DNA from: CAZLQF01 sp964561545
GTDB taxonomy: Bacteria; Bacteroidota; Bacteroidia; CAILMK01; CAYYUA01
Assembly (NCBI GenBank): GCA_964561545.1
Contig: CAZLQF010000001.1
Coordinates: forward strand, 206,911 to 270,910
DNA: 64,000 bases
Direction: 5' to 3'
Positions within the stretch are counted from its first letter, which is position 1. Every line of letters starts with the position of its first letter. The translations under genes and the position numbers were made by a program. The notes beneath the pieces are model-generated. The model worked only from the letters and a program-made list of their open reading frames with translations. It did no database searches and was not told the DNA's origin. Of the stretch, positions 17,459 to 26,352 are shown in pieces.

Positions 17459-20400
17459 TTATTCTAATGTAATATCAAGTGCTAAACCTCTCAGTTCATT
17501 CAACAATACGTTAAATGATTCAGGTATTCCAGGTTCAGGCATGTTCTCACCTTTCACAATATGCTCGTAAGCTTTGGCCCTACCTATAATATCGTCAGAT
17601 TTTACAGTAAGAACTTCTCTGAGTACATTAGATGCACCAAATGCTTCAAGTGCCCAAACTTCCATTTCGCCAAAGCGCTGACCACCAAATTGGGATTTAC
17701 CCCCAAGTGGTTGCTGCGTAATCAATGAGTAAGGGCCAATTGAGCGCGCGTGCATCTTATCCTCAGCCATGTGGCCAAGCTTAAGCATGTAGATCACACC
17801 AACTGTGGTAGGTTGATCAAATTTTTCGCCAGATATACCATCGATTAAATTGGTTTTACCTGATGAAGGCAGTTGCGCTTGTTTTAAATATGCTTCAATT
17901 TCATCTTGAGTAGCACCATCGAAAATAGGCGTTGAAAATTTGGTACCTAGTTTTTCTCCGGCCCATCCCAGGATAGTTTCAAAGATCTGTCCAAGGTTCA
18001 TACGAGAAGGAACGCCCAAAGGACTGAGTACAACGTCTGTTGGCGTACCATCCTCTAAAAAGGGCATGTCCTGGTCAGGTACAATTTTGGCAATAACACC
18101 TTTATTACCGTGCCTACCAGCCATCTTGTCACCCACGGACAATTTACGTTTTGATCCAAGATAAACTTTAGCAAGTTTAAGCACGCCCGTTGGCAATTCG
18201 TCACCAATAGTAATTGAAAACTGCTTGCGCTTAAATCTTGCTACTTCTTGATTGCATTTTTGTTTGAAATTCTGAAGGATTTGCTTGATCAGATAATTTT
18301 TATCTTCATCTGTAGTCCAGTTGTTGGGATCGATGTGAGTGTAATCAATCTTTGAAAGCAGCTTTTGAGTGAACTTACTTCCCTTGGATACCAATTCTTC
18401 GTTGTAAATATTATAAACGCCTCTTGAAGTCTTACCATTCAATACATTGAACAGCTTTTCTACCAAATTATCCTTAAGGGTGGCAAGGTTTTTATTGTGC
18501 TCTTCTTCCGCTTTTGCTAAAGCGTTTTTGTGCTGTTTCTTGGCTGATTTATCTTTTTTGGCCCTTTCAAAGAGCTTTTTGTCGATAACAACTCCACTAA
18601 CCGAGGGAGGCACCCTTAGTGATACATCTTTGACATCACCTGCCTTTTCGCCAAAAATAGCCCTGAGTAACTTTTCTTCGGGTGAGGGTTCAGATTCGCC
18701 TTTTGGAGTAATTTTACCAATAAGAATATCGCCTTCCTTAACTTCAGCCCCAACTCTTATAAGCCCGTTTTCGTCCAGATTTTTAGTGGCTTCTTCACTA
18801 ACATTGGGGATGTCATTGGTAAATTCCTCCATACCACGTTTAGTGTCCCTCACATCTAAGTCAAACTCGGTTATGTGCATGGAAGAAAATAAATCATCCT
18901 TGACAACCCTTTCGGATACCACAATGGCGTCCTCGTAATTGTAACCTTGCCACGGCATAAAAGCCACTTTCAGATTCCTGCCCAGTGCAAGCTCACCATT
19001 ATCGGTACCGAAACCATCGCAGAGGACTTGGTTTTTCTTAACATGGTCTCCTTTATTGACAATGGGTTGAATATTTATACAAGAACTTTGGTTGGACCGC
19101 TTGAACTTAGTCAGATCATAGGTCTTGGTATTGTCATCAAATGCTACAAGCTCATCCTGTTCTGATCTTTCGTACTTAACGATGATTTTTTGAGCATCAA
19201 CGTAATCAATGACGCCATCATATTCAGCGGTGATAAATGTTCTGGAATCCCTGGCAACATTTTCTTCTATACCTGTTCCTACAATCGGGGATTCCGTTTT
19301 AAGCAATGGTAATGCCTGACGCTGCATGTTACTTCCCATCAAAGCCCTATTGGCATCGTTGTGCTCCAGGAATGGGATTAATGAAGCAGCGATAGAAACG
19401 ATTTGGTTTGGAGAAACATCCATGTAATCAATGTTCTCCTTTTCAGTAATAATAAAATCACCACCGCTTCTGGCCATTACACGGTCATTTTGAAATGACC
19501 CATCTTCGTTCAAGGGTGCGTTGGCCTGCGCAATAGTTTTATCATCTTCTTGTTCAGCACTGAGGTAAATGGGTTCATTTTCAAAATCGACTTTACCTTC
19601 ATGAACTTTCCTGTAGGGGGTTTCGAGGAAACCCATGTTGTTAATTTTTGCATAAACTGACATAGAAGAAATCAGGCCAATATTCGGACCTTCTGGCGTT
19701 TCAATAGTACAAAGCCGGCCATAGTGGGTATAGTGTACGTCACGAACCTCAAATCCGGCTCTTTCTCTTGATAATCCACCAGGACCAAGCGCTGATAATC
19801 TTCTTTTATGGGTCATTTCAGCCAATGGATTGTTTTGATCCATAAACTGAGACAATTGGTTGGTGCCAAAAAATGAATTAATAACAGAAGATAAAGTCCT
19901 GCTGTTAATAAGATCGGTTGGTGTAAATACTTCATTATCCCGAACATTCATGCGCTCTCGTATGGTCCGGGCCATTCTGTTCAAACCTACACCAAATTGG
20001 TTGTAAAGCTGCTCACCAACTGTGCGAACCCTTCTGTTACTCAGGTGGTCAATATCATCCACATCAGCTTTCGAGTTGCTTAACTCTATGAGGTATTTGA
20101 TGATGGATACTATGTCATCTGTTGTTAAGATTTTTACTTCATCAGAAATGGCTAAAGCAAGCTTTTGATTAAGCCTATACCTTCCAACATCACCTAAATC
20201 ATAACGTTTATCAGAGAAGAATAACCGGTCAATGATACCCCTGGCAGTTTCTTCGTCAGGGGGGTCGGCATTTCTTAACTGACGGTAAATATGCTCTAAA
20301 GCTTCCTTGCCACTGTTAGAAGGATCTTTTTGGAGGGTATTGTATATGATTTCAAAATCCGATGTATCTTTATCCTCACGATGAAGGATAATCGACTTAA

Positions 20401-21283
20401 CATTGGCATTAAGGATTAGATCAATATGTTCTTCTTTAAGAACGGTGTCCCTTTCAAGGATAATTTCATTACGCTCGATGGACACGACTTCACCAGTGTC
20501 TTCATCTACAAAATCCTCAATCCACTTTCTTAATACGCGAGCTGCTAATTTGCTTCCAATGACTTTTTTAAGCTTGGATTTGGATACCTTTACTTCTTCA
20601 GCAAGGTCAAATATCTCCAGAACTTCTTTATCTGATTCGTATCCAATAGCACGCAGTAATGTAGTAACGGGGAATTTCTTCCTTCGATCAATATAGGCAA
20701 ACATCACGTTATTCACATCGGTAGCAAATTCCATCCAAGACCCCTTAAAAGGTATAACCCTGGCGGAATACAAACGTGTACCATTGGTATGGAAGCTTTG
20801 GCTGAAGAAGACTCCCGGAGAGCGGTGGAGCTGAGAAACAATTACGCGCTCAGCACCATTGATTAGAAAAGAACCGCGTTCAGTTAGGTAAGGGATATTA
20901 CCAAGATAAACATCCTGAACAATGGTTTCGAAATCTTCATGTTCCTCGTCCGTGCAATAGAGTTTAAGTTTAGCTTTTAGGGCTACACTATAGGTCAAGC
21001 CTCTTTCGAGACATTCTTCGGCTGTATATTTGGGCGGATCAATGAAATAATCAATAAATTCAAGATGGTAAACCCCCCTTGAATCAGATATAGGGAAATT
21101 TTCCGTAAAAACTTTATAAAGTCCCTCGTTAATACGATCATCAGGAGACGTTTCCAATTGGAAAAATTCCTGGAAGGATCTTACTTGTACTTCCAGAAAA
21201 TCAGGATAGTCAAGGCTTTTACTTAGTGAGCCAAAATCAATCCTTTGCCCGTTTTCCTGTACTTTAGCTACTTCCGTTGTCAA
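17459..21283 (-). CDS. rpoB: DNA-directed RNA polymerase beta subunit
   Basis: 1274 residues. The rifampicin-binding cluster is wild-type in form (SQFMDQNNPLAEMTHKRRLS followed by ALGPGGL). C-terminal blocks GDKMAGRHGNKGVIAKI and KSQFGGQRFGEMEVWALEA carry active-site residues. The beta subunit forms one pincer of the polymerase and the NTP site with RpoC. Coding starts 108 bases after rplL, beyond a conserved-looking hairpin. Confidence 0.98.
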   Translation of the reverse strand: MTTEVAKVQENGQRIDFGSLSKSLDYPDFLEVQVRSFQEFFQLETSPDDRINEGLYKVFTENFPISDSRGVYHLEFIDYFIDPPKYTAEECLERGLTYSVALKAKLKLYCTDEEHEDFETIVQDVYLGNIPYLTERGSFLINGAERVIVSQLHRSPGVFFSQSFHTNGTRLYSARVIPFKGSWMEFATDVNNVMFAYIDRRKKFPVTTLLRAIGYESDKEVLEIFDLAEEVKVSKSKLKKVIGSKLAARVLRKWIEDFVDEDTGEVVSIERNEIILERDTVLKEEHIDLILNANVKSIILHREDKDTSDFEIIYNTLQKDPSNSGKEALEHIYRQLRNADPPDEETARGIIDRLFFSDKRYDLGDVGRYRLNQKLALAISDEVKILTTDDIVSIIKYLIELSNSKADVDDIDHLSNRRVRTVGEQLYNQFGVGLNRMARTIRERMNVRDNEVFTPTDLINSRTLSSVINSFFGTNQLSQFMDQNNPLAEMTHKRRLSALGPGGLSRERAGFEVRDVHYTHYGRLCTIETPEGPNIGLISSMSVYAKINNMGFLETPYRKVHEGKVDFENEPIYLSAEQEDDKTIAQANAPLNEDGSFQNDRVMARSGGDFIITEKENIDYMDVSPNQIVSIAASLIPFLEHNDANRALMGSNMQRQALPLLKTESPIVGTGIEENVARDSRTFITAEYDGVIDYVDAQKIIVKYERSEQDELVAFDDNTKTYDLTKFKRSNQSSCINIQPIVNKGDHVKKNQVLCDGFGTDNGELALGRNLKVAFMPWQGYNYEDAIVVSERVVKDDLFSSMHITEFDLDVRDTKRGMEEFTNDIPNVSEEATKNLDENGLIRVGAEVKEGDILIGKITPKGESEPSPEEKLLRAIFGEKAGDVKDVSLRVPPSVSGVVIDKKLFERAKKDKSAKKQHKNALAKAEEEHNKNLATLKDNLVEKLFNVLNGKTSRGVYNIYNEELVSKGSKFTQKLLSKIDYTHIDPNNWTTDEDKNYLIKQILQNFKQKCNQEVARFKRKQFSITIGDELPTGVLKLAKVYLGSKRKLSVGDKMAGRHGNKGVIAKIVPDQDMPFLEDGTPTDVVLSPLGVPSRMNLGQIFETILGWAGEKLGTKFSTPIFDGATQDEIEAYLKQAQLPSSGKTNLIDGISGEKFDQPTTVGVIYMLKLGHMAEDKMHARSIGPYSLITQQPLGGKSQFGGQRFGEMEVWALEAFGASNVLREVLTVKSDDIIGRAKAYEHIVKGENMPEPGIPESFNVLLNELRGLALDITLE

Positions 21284-21333
21284 TATTACAACTTTTTAAA
21301 TTTAACAATATTAAGGTTGGTGCAAACAAGGAT

Positions 21334-21361
21334 AGACCTGACAATATAGCATTGCAGGTCT
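21334..21361 (-). promoter_or_regulatory. rplL-rpoB intergenic hairpin (attenuator or processing site)
   Basis: Arms AGACCTGACAAT (21334-21345) and ATTGCAGGTCT (21351-21361) pair over 11 base pairs with one bulge and a 5-base loop. No T run follows on the minus strand. In E. coli the same gap holds an attenuator and an RNase III site that set the ratio of ribosomal to polymerase products; a similar role here is inference from position. Confidence 0.6.
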
Positions 21362-21391
21362 CTCCCAAAAAGCCTGTATTTACAAGGAAGT

Positions 21392-21766
21392 TTATTTTAA
21401 CTCTACCTCCGCACCAGCATCTTCTAACTTAGACTTAAGTTCCTCGCCTTCCTCTTTGGAGACACCTTCTTTTACTGGTTTGGGCAGATTATCTACCATT
21501 TCTTTTGCATCCTTAAGACCCAAACCACCTACTTCTTTAACAATTTTAACTACATTAAGCTTAGAGCCACCTGCGGAATTGAGCATAACATCAAATTCAG
21601 TTTGTTCTTCAGCAGCTTCGCCTTCGCCACCAGCAGCGGGCGCAGCAGCAGCAGGTGCAGCAGCAGGTTCTATACCATATTCATCTTTTAAAACATCAGC
21701 CAATTCATTAACTTCCTTCACAGAAAGGTTGACCAATTGTTCAGCTAATTCTTTAACGTCAGCCAT
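21392..21766 (-). CDS. rplL: 50S ribosomal protein L7/L12 (bL12)
   Basis: 124 residues: N-terminal dimerisation domain, Ala/Gly hinge at about 34-52, and C-terminal factor-binding domain with KLNVVKIVKEVGGLGLKDAK. L12 dimers form the stalk that recruits translational GTPases. 41 bases after rplJ. Confidence 0.97.
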   Translation of the reverse strand: MADVKELAEQLVNLSVKEVNELADVLKDEYGIEPAAAPAAAAPAAGGEGEAAEEQTEFDVMLNSAGGSKLNVVKIVKEVGGLGLKDAKEMVDNLPKPVKEGVSKEEGEELKSKLEDAGAEVELK

Positions 21767-21807
21767 TTGTATAAACTATTTTAATTGTTCAAAAAATCTA
21801 ATTTCTA

Positions 21808-22332
21808 TTATTGTTCTTCTCTTTCAGACAATGTTTTAACAAGACCTGCAAGTTTATGACTGCCAGATTGCAAACTTGACACAACATTTTTAACCGGTGC
21901 GTTTAGCAATGCAACAATGTCTCCAATTAAATCTTCTTTTGATTTTAGTTCTGTTAGAGGTTCTAATTGATCATCGCCTACATAAACTGCATCTTCTATG
22001 TAGGCCGCTTTTAGCAATGGCATATCATGCGTTTTACGAAAATCGCTGATAATTTTTGCAGGTGCGTTGATGTTTTCAGTTAACATTAAAGAAGAAGGTC
22101 CTGTTAAACTATCAACCAATTCCTGGTCATTTATATTATGTGCTTCGAGCGCTTTCTTCATTAGGGTATTCTTAACTACCCTTAATTTTACGCCCTGCTC
22201 ATAACATTGCTTCCTTAATTTATTGGTTTCGTTAACGGATAAAGAAGAGGTGTCCGCTATGTAAAAGTAGGAACTATTGCTTAAGTCTTCTTCAATCTCC
22301 GATAAAAGTTTTTCTTTATTCTGCCGTTTCAT
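21808..22332 (-). CDS. rplJ: 50S ribosomal protein L10 (uL10)
   Basis: 174 residues. Conserved features include the ADTSSLSVNETNKLRKQCYE region and VKNTLMKKALEA; the C-terminal helix ends with an acidic EREEQ tail. L10 anchors L12 dimers to the ribosome and in E. coli represses its own operon. Confidence 0.96.
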   Translation of the reverse strand: MKRQNKEKLLSEIEEDLSNSSYFYIADTSSLSVNETNKLRKQCYEQGVKLRVVKNTLMKKALEAHNINDQELVDSLTGPSSLMLTENINAPAKIISDFRKTHDMPLLKAAYIEDAVYVGDDQLEPLTELKSKEDLIGDIVALLNAPVKNVVSSLQSGSHKLAGLVKTLSEREEQ

Positions 22333-22340
22333 AAGTTCAG

Positions 22341-23039
22341 TTATATTCCTGGAATGGTTTTAATATCAACATTAACACTAGGTGTCATGGTGCAAGAAAT
22401 ATGAATATTCCTAAAATAAGCACCTTTTGATGCTGAAGGTTTTAATCGATACAAGGTTTGAATAACTTCCAATGCATTTTCATACAACTGCTTGTTATCA
22501 AAGGACCTTCTACCAACAATCGTGTGTACAATACCATATCGATCTACTTTAAAATCAATTTTACCAGCCTTGGTTTCTTGAACAGCACCATTGATGTCCT
22601 GAGTAACTGTACCAGTTTTGGGATTGGGCATTAAACCCCTTGGGCCTAAAATCTTACCATATTTACCCAGTTGCGGCATCACATCAGGCGTAGTTACAAT
22701 AACGTCAACATCTGTCCAGCCTTCATCAAACTTTTTAAGATAATCCTCAAGCCCTACATAATCGGCACCTGCTTCCTTGGCCTCAGCTTCTTTTTCCGGC
22801 TTAACCAAAGCTAAAACTTTGGTATCTTTTCCAGTACCGTGCGGCAAATTAACAGAACCCCTTACCATTTGATTGGGCTTTTTGGGCTCCACACCCAACT
22901 TAACAGCTAATTCTACGGCTTCATCGAATTTCACGTAACTCATGTTTTTGACAATAGAAGTTGCGTCATCCAATGAATACCGCTGATTTTTATCAAACTT
23001 TTCTAATGCTGCTTTGCGGTTTTTAGTAAACTTAGCCAA
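22341..23039 (-). CDS. rplA: 50S ribosomal protein L1 (uL1)
   Basis: 232 residues. Signature blocks: VELAVKLGVEPKKPNQMVRG, LGPRGLMPNPKTGTVT and the C-terminal GAYFRNIHISCTMTPSVNVD. L1 forms the mobile stalk that moves deacylated tRNA out of the E site. Follows rplK by 15 bases. Confidence 0.98.
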   Translation of the reverse strand: MAKFTKNRKAALEKFDKNQRYSLDDATSIVKNMSYVKFDEAVELAVKLGVEPKKPNQMVRGSVNLPHGTGKDTKVLALVKPEKEAEAKEAGADYVGLEDYLKKFDEGWTDVDVIVTTPDVMPQLGKYGKILGPRGLMPNPKTGTVTQDINGAVQETKAGKIDFKVDRYGIVHTIVGRRSFDNKQLYENALEVIQTLYRLKPSASKGAYFRNIHISCTMTPSVNVDIKTIPGI

Positions 23040-23054
23040 TGTATTAACCTCTTT

Positions 23055-23498
23055 TTATTGTTCCCAAGGCGGATTGCCTTTAATATTTAACCCCATACTT
23101 CTTGCTGTTCCAGCTATCATCTTCATACCTCCTTCAAGCCTTAATGTATTGAGATCTTTCATTTTATTTTCTGCAATCTCTTTTATTTGATCCCAAGTAA
23201 CTGTCCCTACTTTGTTACTGTTGGGTTCGGAGCTACCACCCTGAATACCAGCAACTTCCATAAGTTGAGATGCAGCGGGAGGCGTTTTAATTTCAAATTC
23301 GAAAGATTTGTCTGAATAAACAGTAATGACAACAGGTAAGATTTTACCGGTTTGATCCTGCGTTTGTGCGTTAAATTGTTTGCAGAATTCCATGATGTTT
23401 AAGCCCTTGGCACCAAGTGCAGGACCAATCGGTGGTGAGGGGTTTGCTGAACCCCCTTTAACCTGTAACTTTACGTAATCTATAATTTCCTTTGCCAT
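23055..23498 (-). CDS. rplK: 50S ribosomal protein L11 (uL11)
   Basis: 147 residues. N-terminal domain with ANPSPPIGPALGAKGLNIME, C-terminal RNA-binding domain ending GTARSMGLNIKG. L11 forms the GTPase-associated centre and is required for RelA activation by stalled ribosomes. One base separates it from nusG. Confidence 0.98.
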   Translation of the reverse strand: MAKEIIDYVKLQVKGGSANPSPPIGPALGAKGLNIMEFCKQFNAQTQDQTGKILPVVITVYSDKSFEFEIKTPPAASQLMEVAGIQGGSSEPNSNKVGTVTWDQIKEIAENKMKDLNTLRLEGGMKMIAGTARSMGLNIKGNPPWEQ

Positions 23499-23499
23499 T

Positions 23500-24060
23500 T
23501 CAAGACTCTTTTTCGACCTGCATGTAATTTAACTCAACAGGAGTTCTTCTTCCAAATATTTTAACGATTACCTTTAATTTCTTTTTCTCTTCATTAATTT
23601 CTTCAATAACACCAGAGAAACCATTGAAAGGCCCATCAATAACAACTACAGATTCGCCAACTCTGTAAGGTACCTCTACATTATCTCCAGAATCATCCTG
23701 CGCCTGATCTACTTTTCCGAGTATACGATTAACCTCTGCTTCTCTCAAAGGAATAGCTTCTGTTTGATTCCCAAGGAAGTTAACTACGCCATTTACATTT
23801 TTTATGCAGGTTTCCACTTCTGCATTCAAAATGGTTTCCACCAAGATGTATCCAGGATAAAAGTTCCGCTCTTTAGTAACTTTCTTACCTTTCTTTAATT
23901 GAACAACTTTTTCCATTGGAATCAGGATCTGCTTAACGTAATCCTGTAAATTTTCCAATTCTAATTCAGCTTCAATGAATTGCTTAACTTTCTTTTCCTG
24001 ACCACTTAAGGCTTTTACTACATACCATTTAAATTCTTGTTGTTGTTGAGTCTCTGCCAT
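23500..24060 (-). CDS. nusG: Transcription termination/antitermination factor NusG
   Basis: 186 residues. N-terminal NGN domain (KWYVVKALSGQEKKVKQFIE, NFYPGYILVE) and a C-terminal KOW domain (PYRVGESVVVIDGPFNGFSG). NusG binds RNA polymerase and Rho or S10, affecting pausing, termination and transcription-translation coupling. Context secE-nusG-rplK is standard. Confidence 0.97.
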   Translation of the reverse strand: MAETQQQQEFKWYVVKALSGQEKKVKQFIEAELELENLQDYVKQILIPMEKVVQLKKGKKVTKERNFYPGYILVETILNAEVETCIKNVNGVVNFLGNQTEAIPLREAEVNRILGKVDQAQDDSGDNVEVPYRVGESVVVIDGPFNGFSGVIEEINEEKKKLKVIVKIFGRRTPVELNYMQVEKES

Positions 24061-24071
24061 AAGTAAAGTTC

Positions 24072-24269
24072 CTATTCAAAAATGGTGTAAAATACCTTAA
24101 AAATGTTTTCAAAGGCAGAATCCATCATAAACACAATCAAAGCAATTATCAATGAAGTTATTAAAGTAACGATCGCACTGCTTTGCAATTCTTCCCACGT
24201 AGGCCAAGTTACTTTATAAAGCAACTCTTCTACGGTTAACCTAAGGTTTTGTTGAATTTTTTGAAACAT
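24072..24269 (-). CDS. secE: Preprotein translocase subunit SecE
   Basis: 65 residues, the short single-spanning form. An amphipathic N-terminal segment with the family motif YKVTWPTWEELQSSAIV precedes one membrane helix (TLITSLIIALIVFMM). SecE clamps the SecY channel. It lies directly upstream of nusG, as in most bacteria, and downstream of tRNA(Trp). Confidence 0.95.
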   Translation of the reverse strand: MFQKIQQNLRLTVEELLYKVTWPTWEELQSSAIVTLITSLIIALIVFMMDSAFENIFKVFYTIFE

Positions 24270-24287
24270 ACACGTTAGTTATGCAAG

Positions 24288-24360
24288 CACGGGTGGAGAG
24301 GCTCGAACTCCCAACCAGCGGTTTTGGAGACCGCTGCTCTTCCAATTGAGCTACACCCGT
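24288..24360 (-). tRNA. tRNA-Trp (anticodon CCA)
   Basis: 73 bases folding as a cloverleaf on the minus strand: acceptor ACGGGTG/CACCCGT, anticodon stem GCGGT/ACCGC with loop CTCCAAA, T-loop GTTCGAG, discriminator G. No CCA is encoded. Sits between tuf and secE, so it is probably cut from the shared transcript. Confidence 0.96.
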
Positions 24361-24372
24361 GTCTAAAACTTT

Positions 24373-25560
24373 TTAATCTACTACTTCCGTTACCTGTCCA
24401 GCGCCTACAGTTTTACCTCCTTCACGAACTGCAAAACGCAAGCCTTTATTGATAGCTACAGGAGCAATTAGTTTAACTGTCAATGAAACATTATCACCTG
24501 GCATTACCATCTCAACCCCTTCGGGAAGTGAAATTTCTCCGGTAACATCAGTTGTTCTTAAGTAAAACTGAGGCCTGTAGTTTTTAAAGAAAGGTGTATG
24601 ACGTCCTCCTTCATCCTTATTCAATACATAAACCTCAGCTTTGAATGTAGTATGAGGTGTAATAGAACCCGGCTTGGCGACTACCATTCCCCGCTTTATG
24701 TCTGTCTTTTCTATACCTCTCAAAAGCAAACCAACGTTATCGCCCGCTTCTCCACGATCCAGGATTTTACGGAACATTTCAACACCTGTCACCGTGCTTT
24801 TCATGGGCTTTTCATTAAAACCAATAATCTCTACAGGATCACCGTTGTTAACGACACCACTTTCGATCCTACCGGTTGCAACGGTACCCCGGCCGGTAAT
24901 GGAAAAAACGTCTTCAACAGGGGTCAAGAAATCTTTATCGACTTCACGCGGAGGCAAGGGAATATGATCGTCAATTGCCTGAATTAATTCTTGTATGGCA
25001 TTAACCCATTTTTCTTCTTCATTTAGAGCCCCAAGTGCTGAACCTTTAATAATGGGTGCATTATCCCCATCGAATTCATAGAAACTAAGTAAATCTCTTA
25101 CTTCCATTTCAACCAATTCGATCAATTCGGGATCTTCCACCATGTCAACCTTATTAAGGAAGGTAACAATTTGGGGTACTCCGACCTGACGAGCGAGCAA
25201 TAAATGCTCTCTAGTTTGGGGCATGGGTCCATCTGTTGCTGCAACTACCAAAATAGCGCCATCCATTTGAGCAGCCCCTGTAACCATGTTTTTAACATAG
25301 TCAGCGTGCCCGGGACAATCAACGTGGGCATAGTGCCTATTTTCGGTTTGATACTCAACGTGGGCCGTGTTAATGGTAATGCCCCTTTCTTTTTCTTCCG
25401 GTGCTACGTCAATAGATTCGAATGATCTGTCATCCGCCATCCCATTTTTAGCAAGGTAATGGGTCATAGCAGCGGTCAAGGTTGTTTTACCGTGGTCAAC
25501 GTGACCAATAGTGCCGATGTTAATGTGTGGTTTACTCCTGTCAAATTTTTCCTTTGCCAT
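24373..25560 (-). CDS. tuf: Elongation factor Tu
   Basis: 395 residues. G-domain motifs GHVDHGKTTL (about 19-28), DCPGHADY and NKVDMV; domains II and III complete, with the RHTPFFKNYRPQFYLRTTDV region. EF-Tu delivers aminoacyl-tRNA to the ribosome. It is flanked by tRNA genes on both sides, a common arrangement. This is the only tuf in the window. Confidence 0.98.
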   Translation of the reverse strand: MAKEKFDRSKPHINIGTIGHVDHGKTTLTAAMTHYLAKNGMADDRSFESIDVAPEEKERGITINTAHVEYQTENRHYAHVDCPGHADYVKNMVTGAAQMDGAILVVAATDGPMPQTREHLLLARQVGVPQIVTFLNKVDMVEDPELIELVEMEVRDLLSFYEFDGDNAPIIKGSALGALNEEEKWVNAIQELIQAIDDHIPLPPREVDKDFLTPVEDVFSITGRGTVATGRIESGVVNNGDPVEIIGFNEKPMKSTVTGVEMFRKILDRGEAGDNVGLLLRGIEKTDIKRGMVVAKPGSITPHTTFKAEVYVLNKDEGGRHTPFFKNYRPQFYLRTTDVTGEISLPEGVEMVMPGDNVSLTVKLIAPVAINKGLRFAVREGGKTVGAGQVTEVVD

Positions 25561-25631
25561 AACTTATTTAATTTTCAAACCAGAATTCTAAAATGAAAGA
25601 ATATTTATAATTTTAAATGATGCCAAGCGCG

Positions 25632-25704
<73 letters not shown>

Positions 25705-25710
25705 TCATGA

Positions 25711-25783
25711 GCGGGAGACGGGACTCGAACCCGCGACCCTCAGCTTGGAAGGCTGATGCTCTAGCCAACTGAGCTACTCCCGC
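25711..25783 (-). tRNA. tRNA-Gly (anticodon TCC)
   Basis: 73-base cloverleaf: acceptor GCGGGAG/CTCCCGC, anticodon stem TCAGC/GCTGA with loop CTTCCAA, T-loop GTTCGAGTC. Six bases separate it from the adjacent tRNA-Thr gene. Confidence 0.95.
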
Positions 25784-25796
25784 ACTCTGCTTAAAG

Positions 25797-25879
25797 TGGG
25801 GGGAGCAGGATTCGAACCTACGAAGGCTAATGCCAGCAGATTTACAGTCTGCCCCAGTTGACCGCTTTGGTATCCCCCC
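25797..25879 (-). tRNA. tRNA-Tyr (anticodon GTA)
   Basis: 83-base class II tRNA with a long variable arm. Acceptor GGGGGGA/TCCCCCC, discriminator A, anticodon loop CTGTAAA, T-loop GTTCGAATC. Class II form is normal for bacterial tRNA-Tyr. Confidence 0.95.
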
Positions 25880-25890
25880 AGCTTTCGCGA

Positions 25891-25962
25891 GCCGATGGAG
25901 GGATTCGAACCCACGACCTACTGATTACAAATCAGTTGCTCTGACCCCTGAGCTACATCGGC
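25891..25962 (-). tRNA. tRNA-Thr (anticodon TGT)
   Basis: 72-base cloverleaf: acceptor GCCGATG/CATCGGC, anticodon stem ACTGA/TCAGT with loop TTTGTAA, T-loop GTTCGAATC. Reads ACA and ACG. First gene of the tRNA cluster, 95 bases after hpf. Confidence 0.95.
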
Positions 25963-26013
25963 AAATAAACTTAAAATAAAGAACATTGTTCCATACGTTC
26001 CCAAAAAGGGCTG

Positions 26014-26021
26014 CAAATATA
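26014..26021 (-). promoter_or_regulatory. Possible -7 element before the tRNA-tuf genes
   Basis: TATATTTG on the minus strand (26021-26014) matches TAnnTTTG, in the gap between the hpf stop and tRNA-Thr(TGT). No good -33 box at 19-21 bases, so this is a weak candidate for a second promoter serving the tRNAs and tuf. Confidence 0.35.
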
Positions 26022-26057
26022 TAAAATTTTCAACCTGACGTAATGGAACTATTAAAA

Positions 26058-26348
26058 TTATTTTTCTACCTTCTTTTCTTTGTACTTCCTTAGTTGACGC
26101 TGCATCTTTTCAATGGCTTTATCTATTGATTTTTCAAGGGTCTCTTCTTTCTCCTCACAAAATAAGGTCTGATCTTTAACAATGGCTTTAATCTCTGTTT
26201 CCTTTGAATTAACGCCATTATCACTTAAGTAAAATACAATATCGATAAGGTAGGACTTGAAGTGATCAAGTTTATCAACTTTACTTTGTATTAAATCCTT
26301 CAAATGATCATTCAACTCGATATTAGTGGTCTGAATGTCTGGTTTCAT
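26058..26348 (-). CDS. hpf: Ribosome hibernation-promoting factor (HPF/RaiA family, short form)
   Basis: 96 residues from the ATG at 26348 (MKPDIQTTNIELNDHLKDLI). The open frame extends far upstream inside xerC, but that part is a shadow. The protein has the single beta-alpha YfiA-type domain and a basic end (QRQLRKYKEKKVEK) and lacks the long-form C-terminal domain. HPF proteins block the decoding centre of idle ribosomes. Four bases after xerC. Confidence 0.88.
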   Translation of the reverse strand: MKPDIQTTNIELNDHLKDLIQSKVDKLDHFKSYLIDIVFYLSDNGVNSKETEIKAIVKDQTLFCEEKEETLEKSIDKAIEKMQRQLRKYKEKKVEK

Positions 26349-26352
26349 AATT

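Noticed and set aside
18447..18938. Open frame of 163 codons opposite rpoB
   Set aside because: Ser/Leu-rich shadow of the rpoB coding strand; no start context or independent motif.
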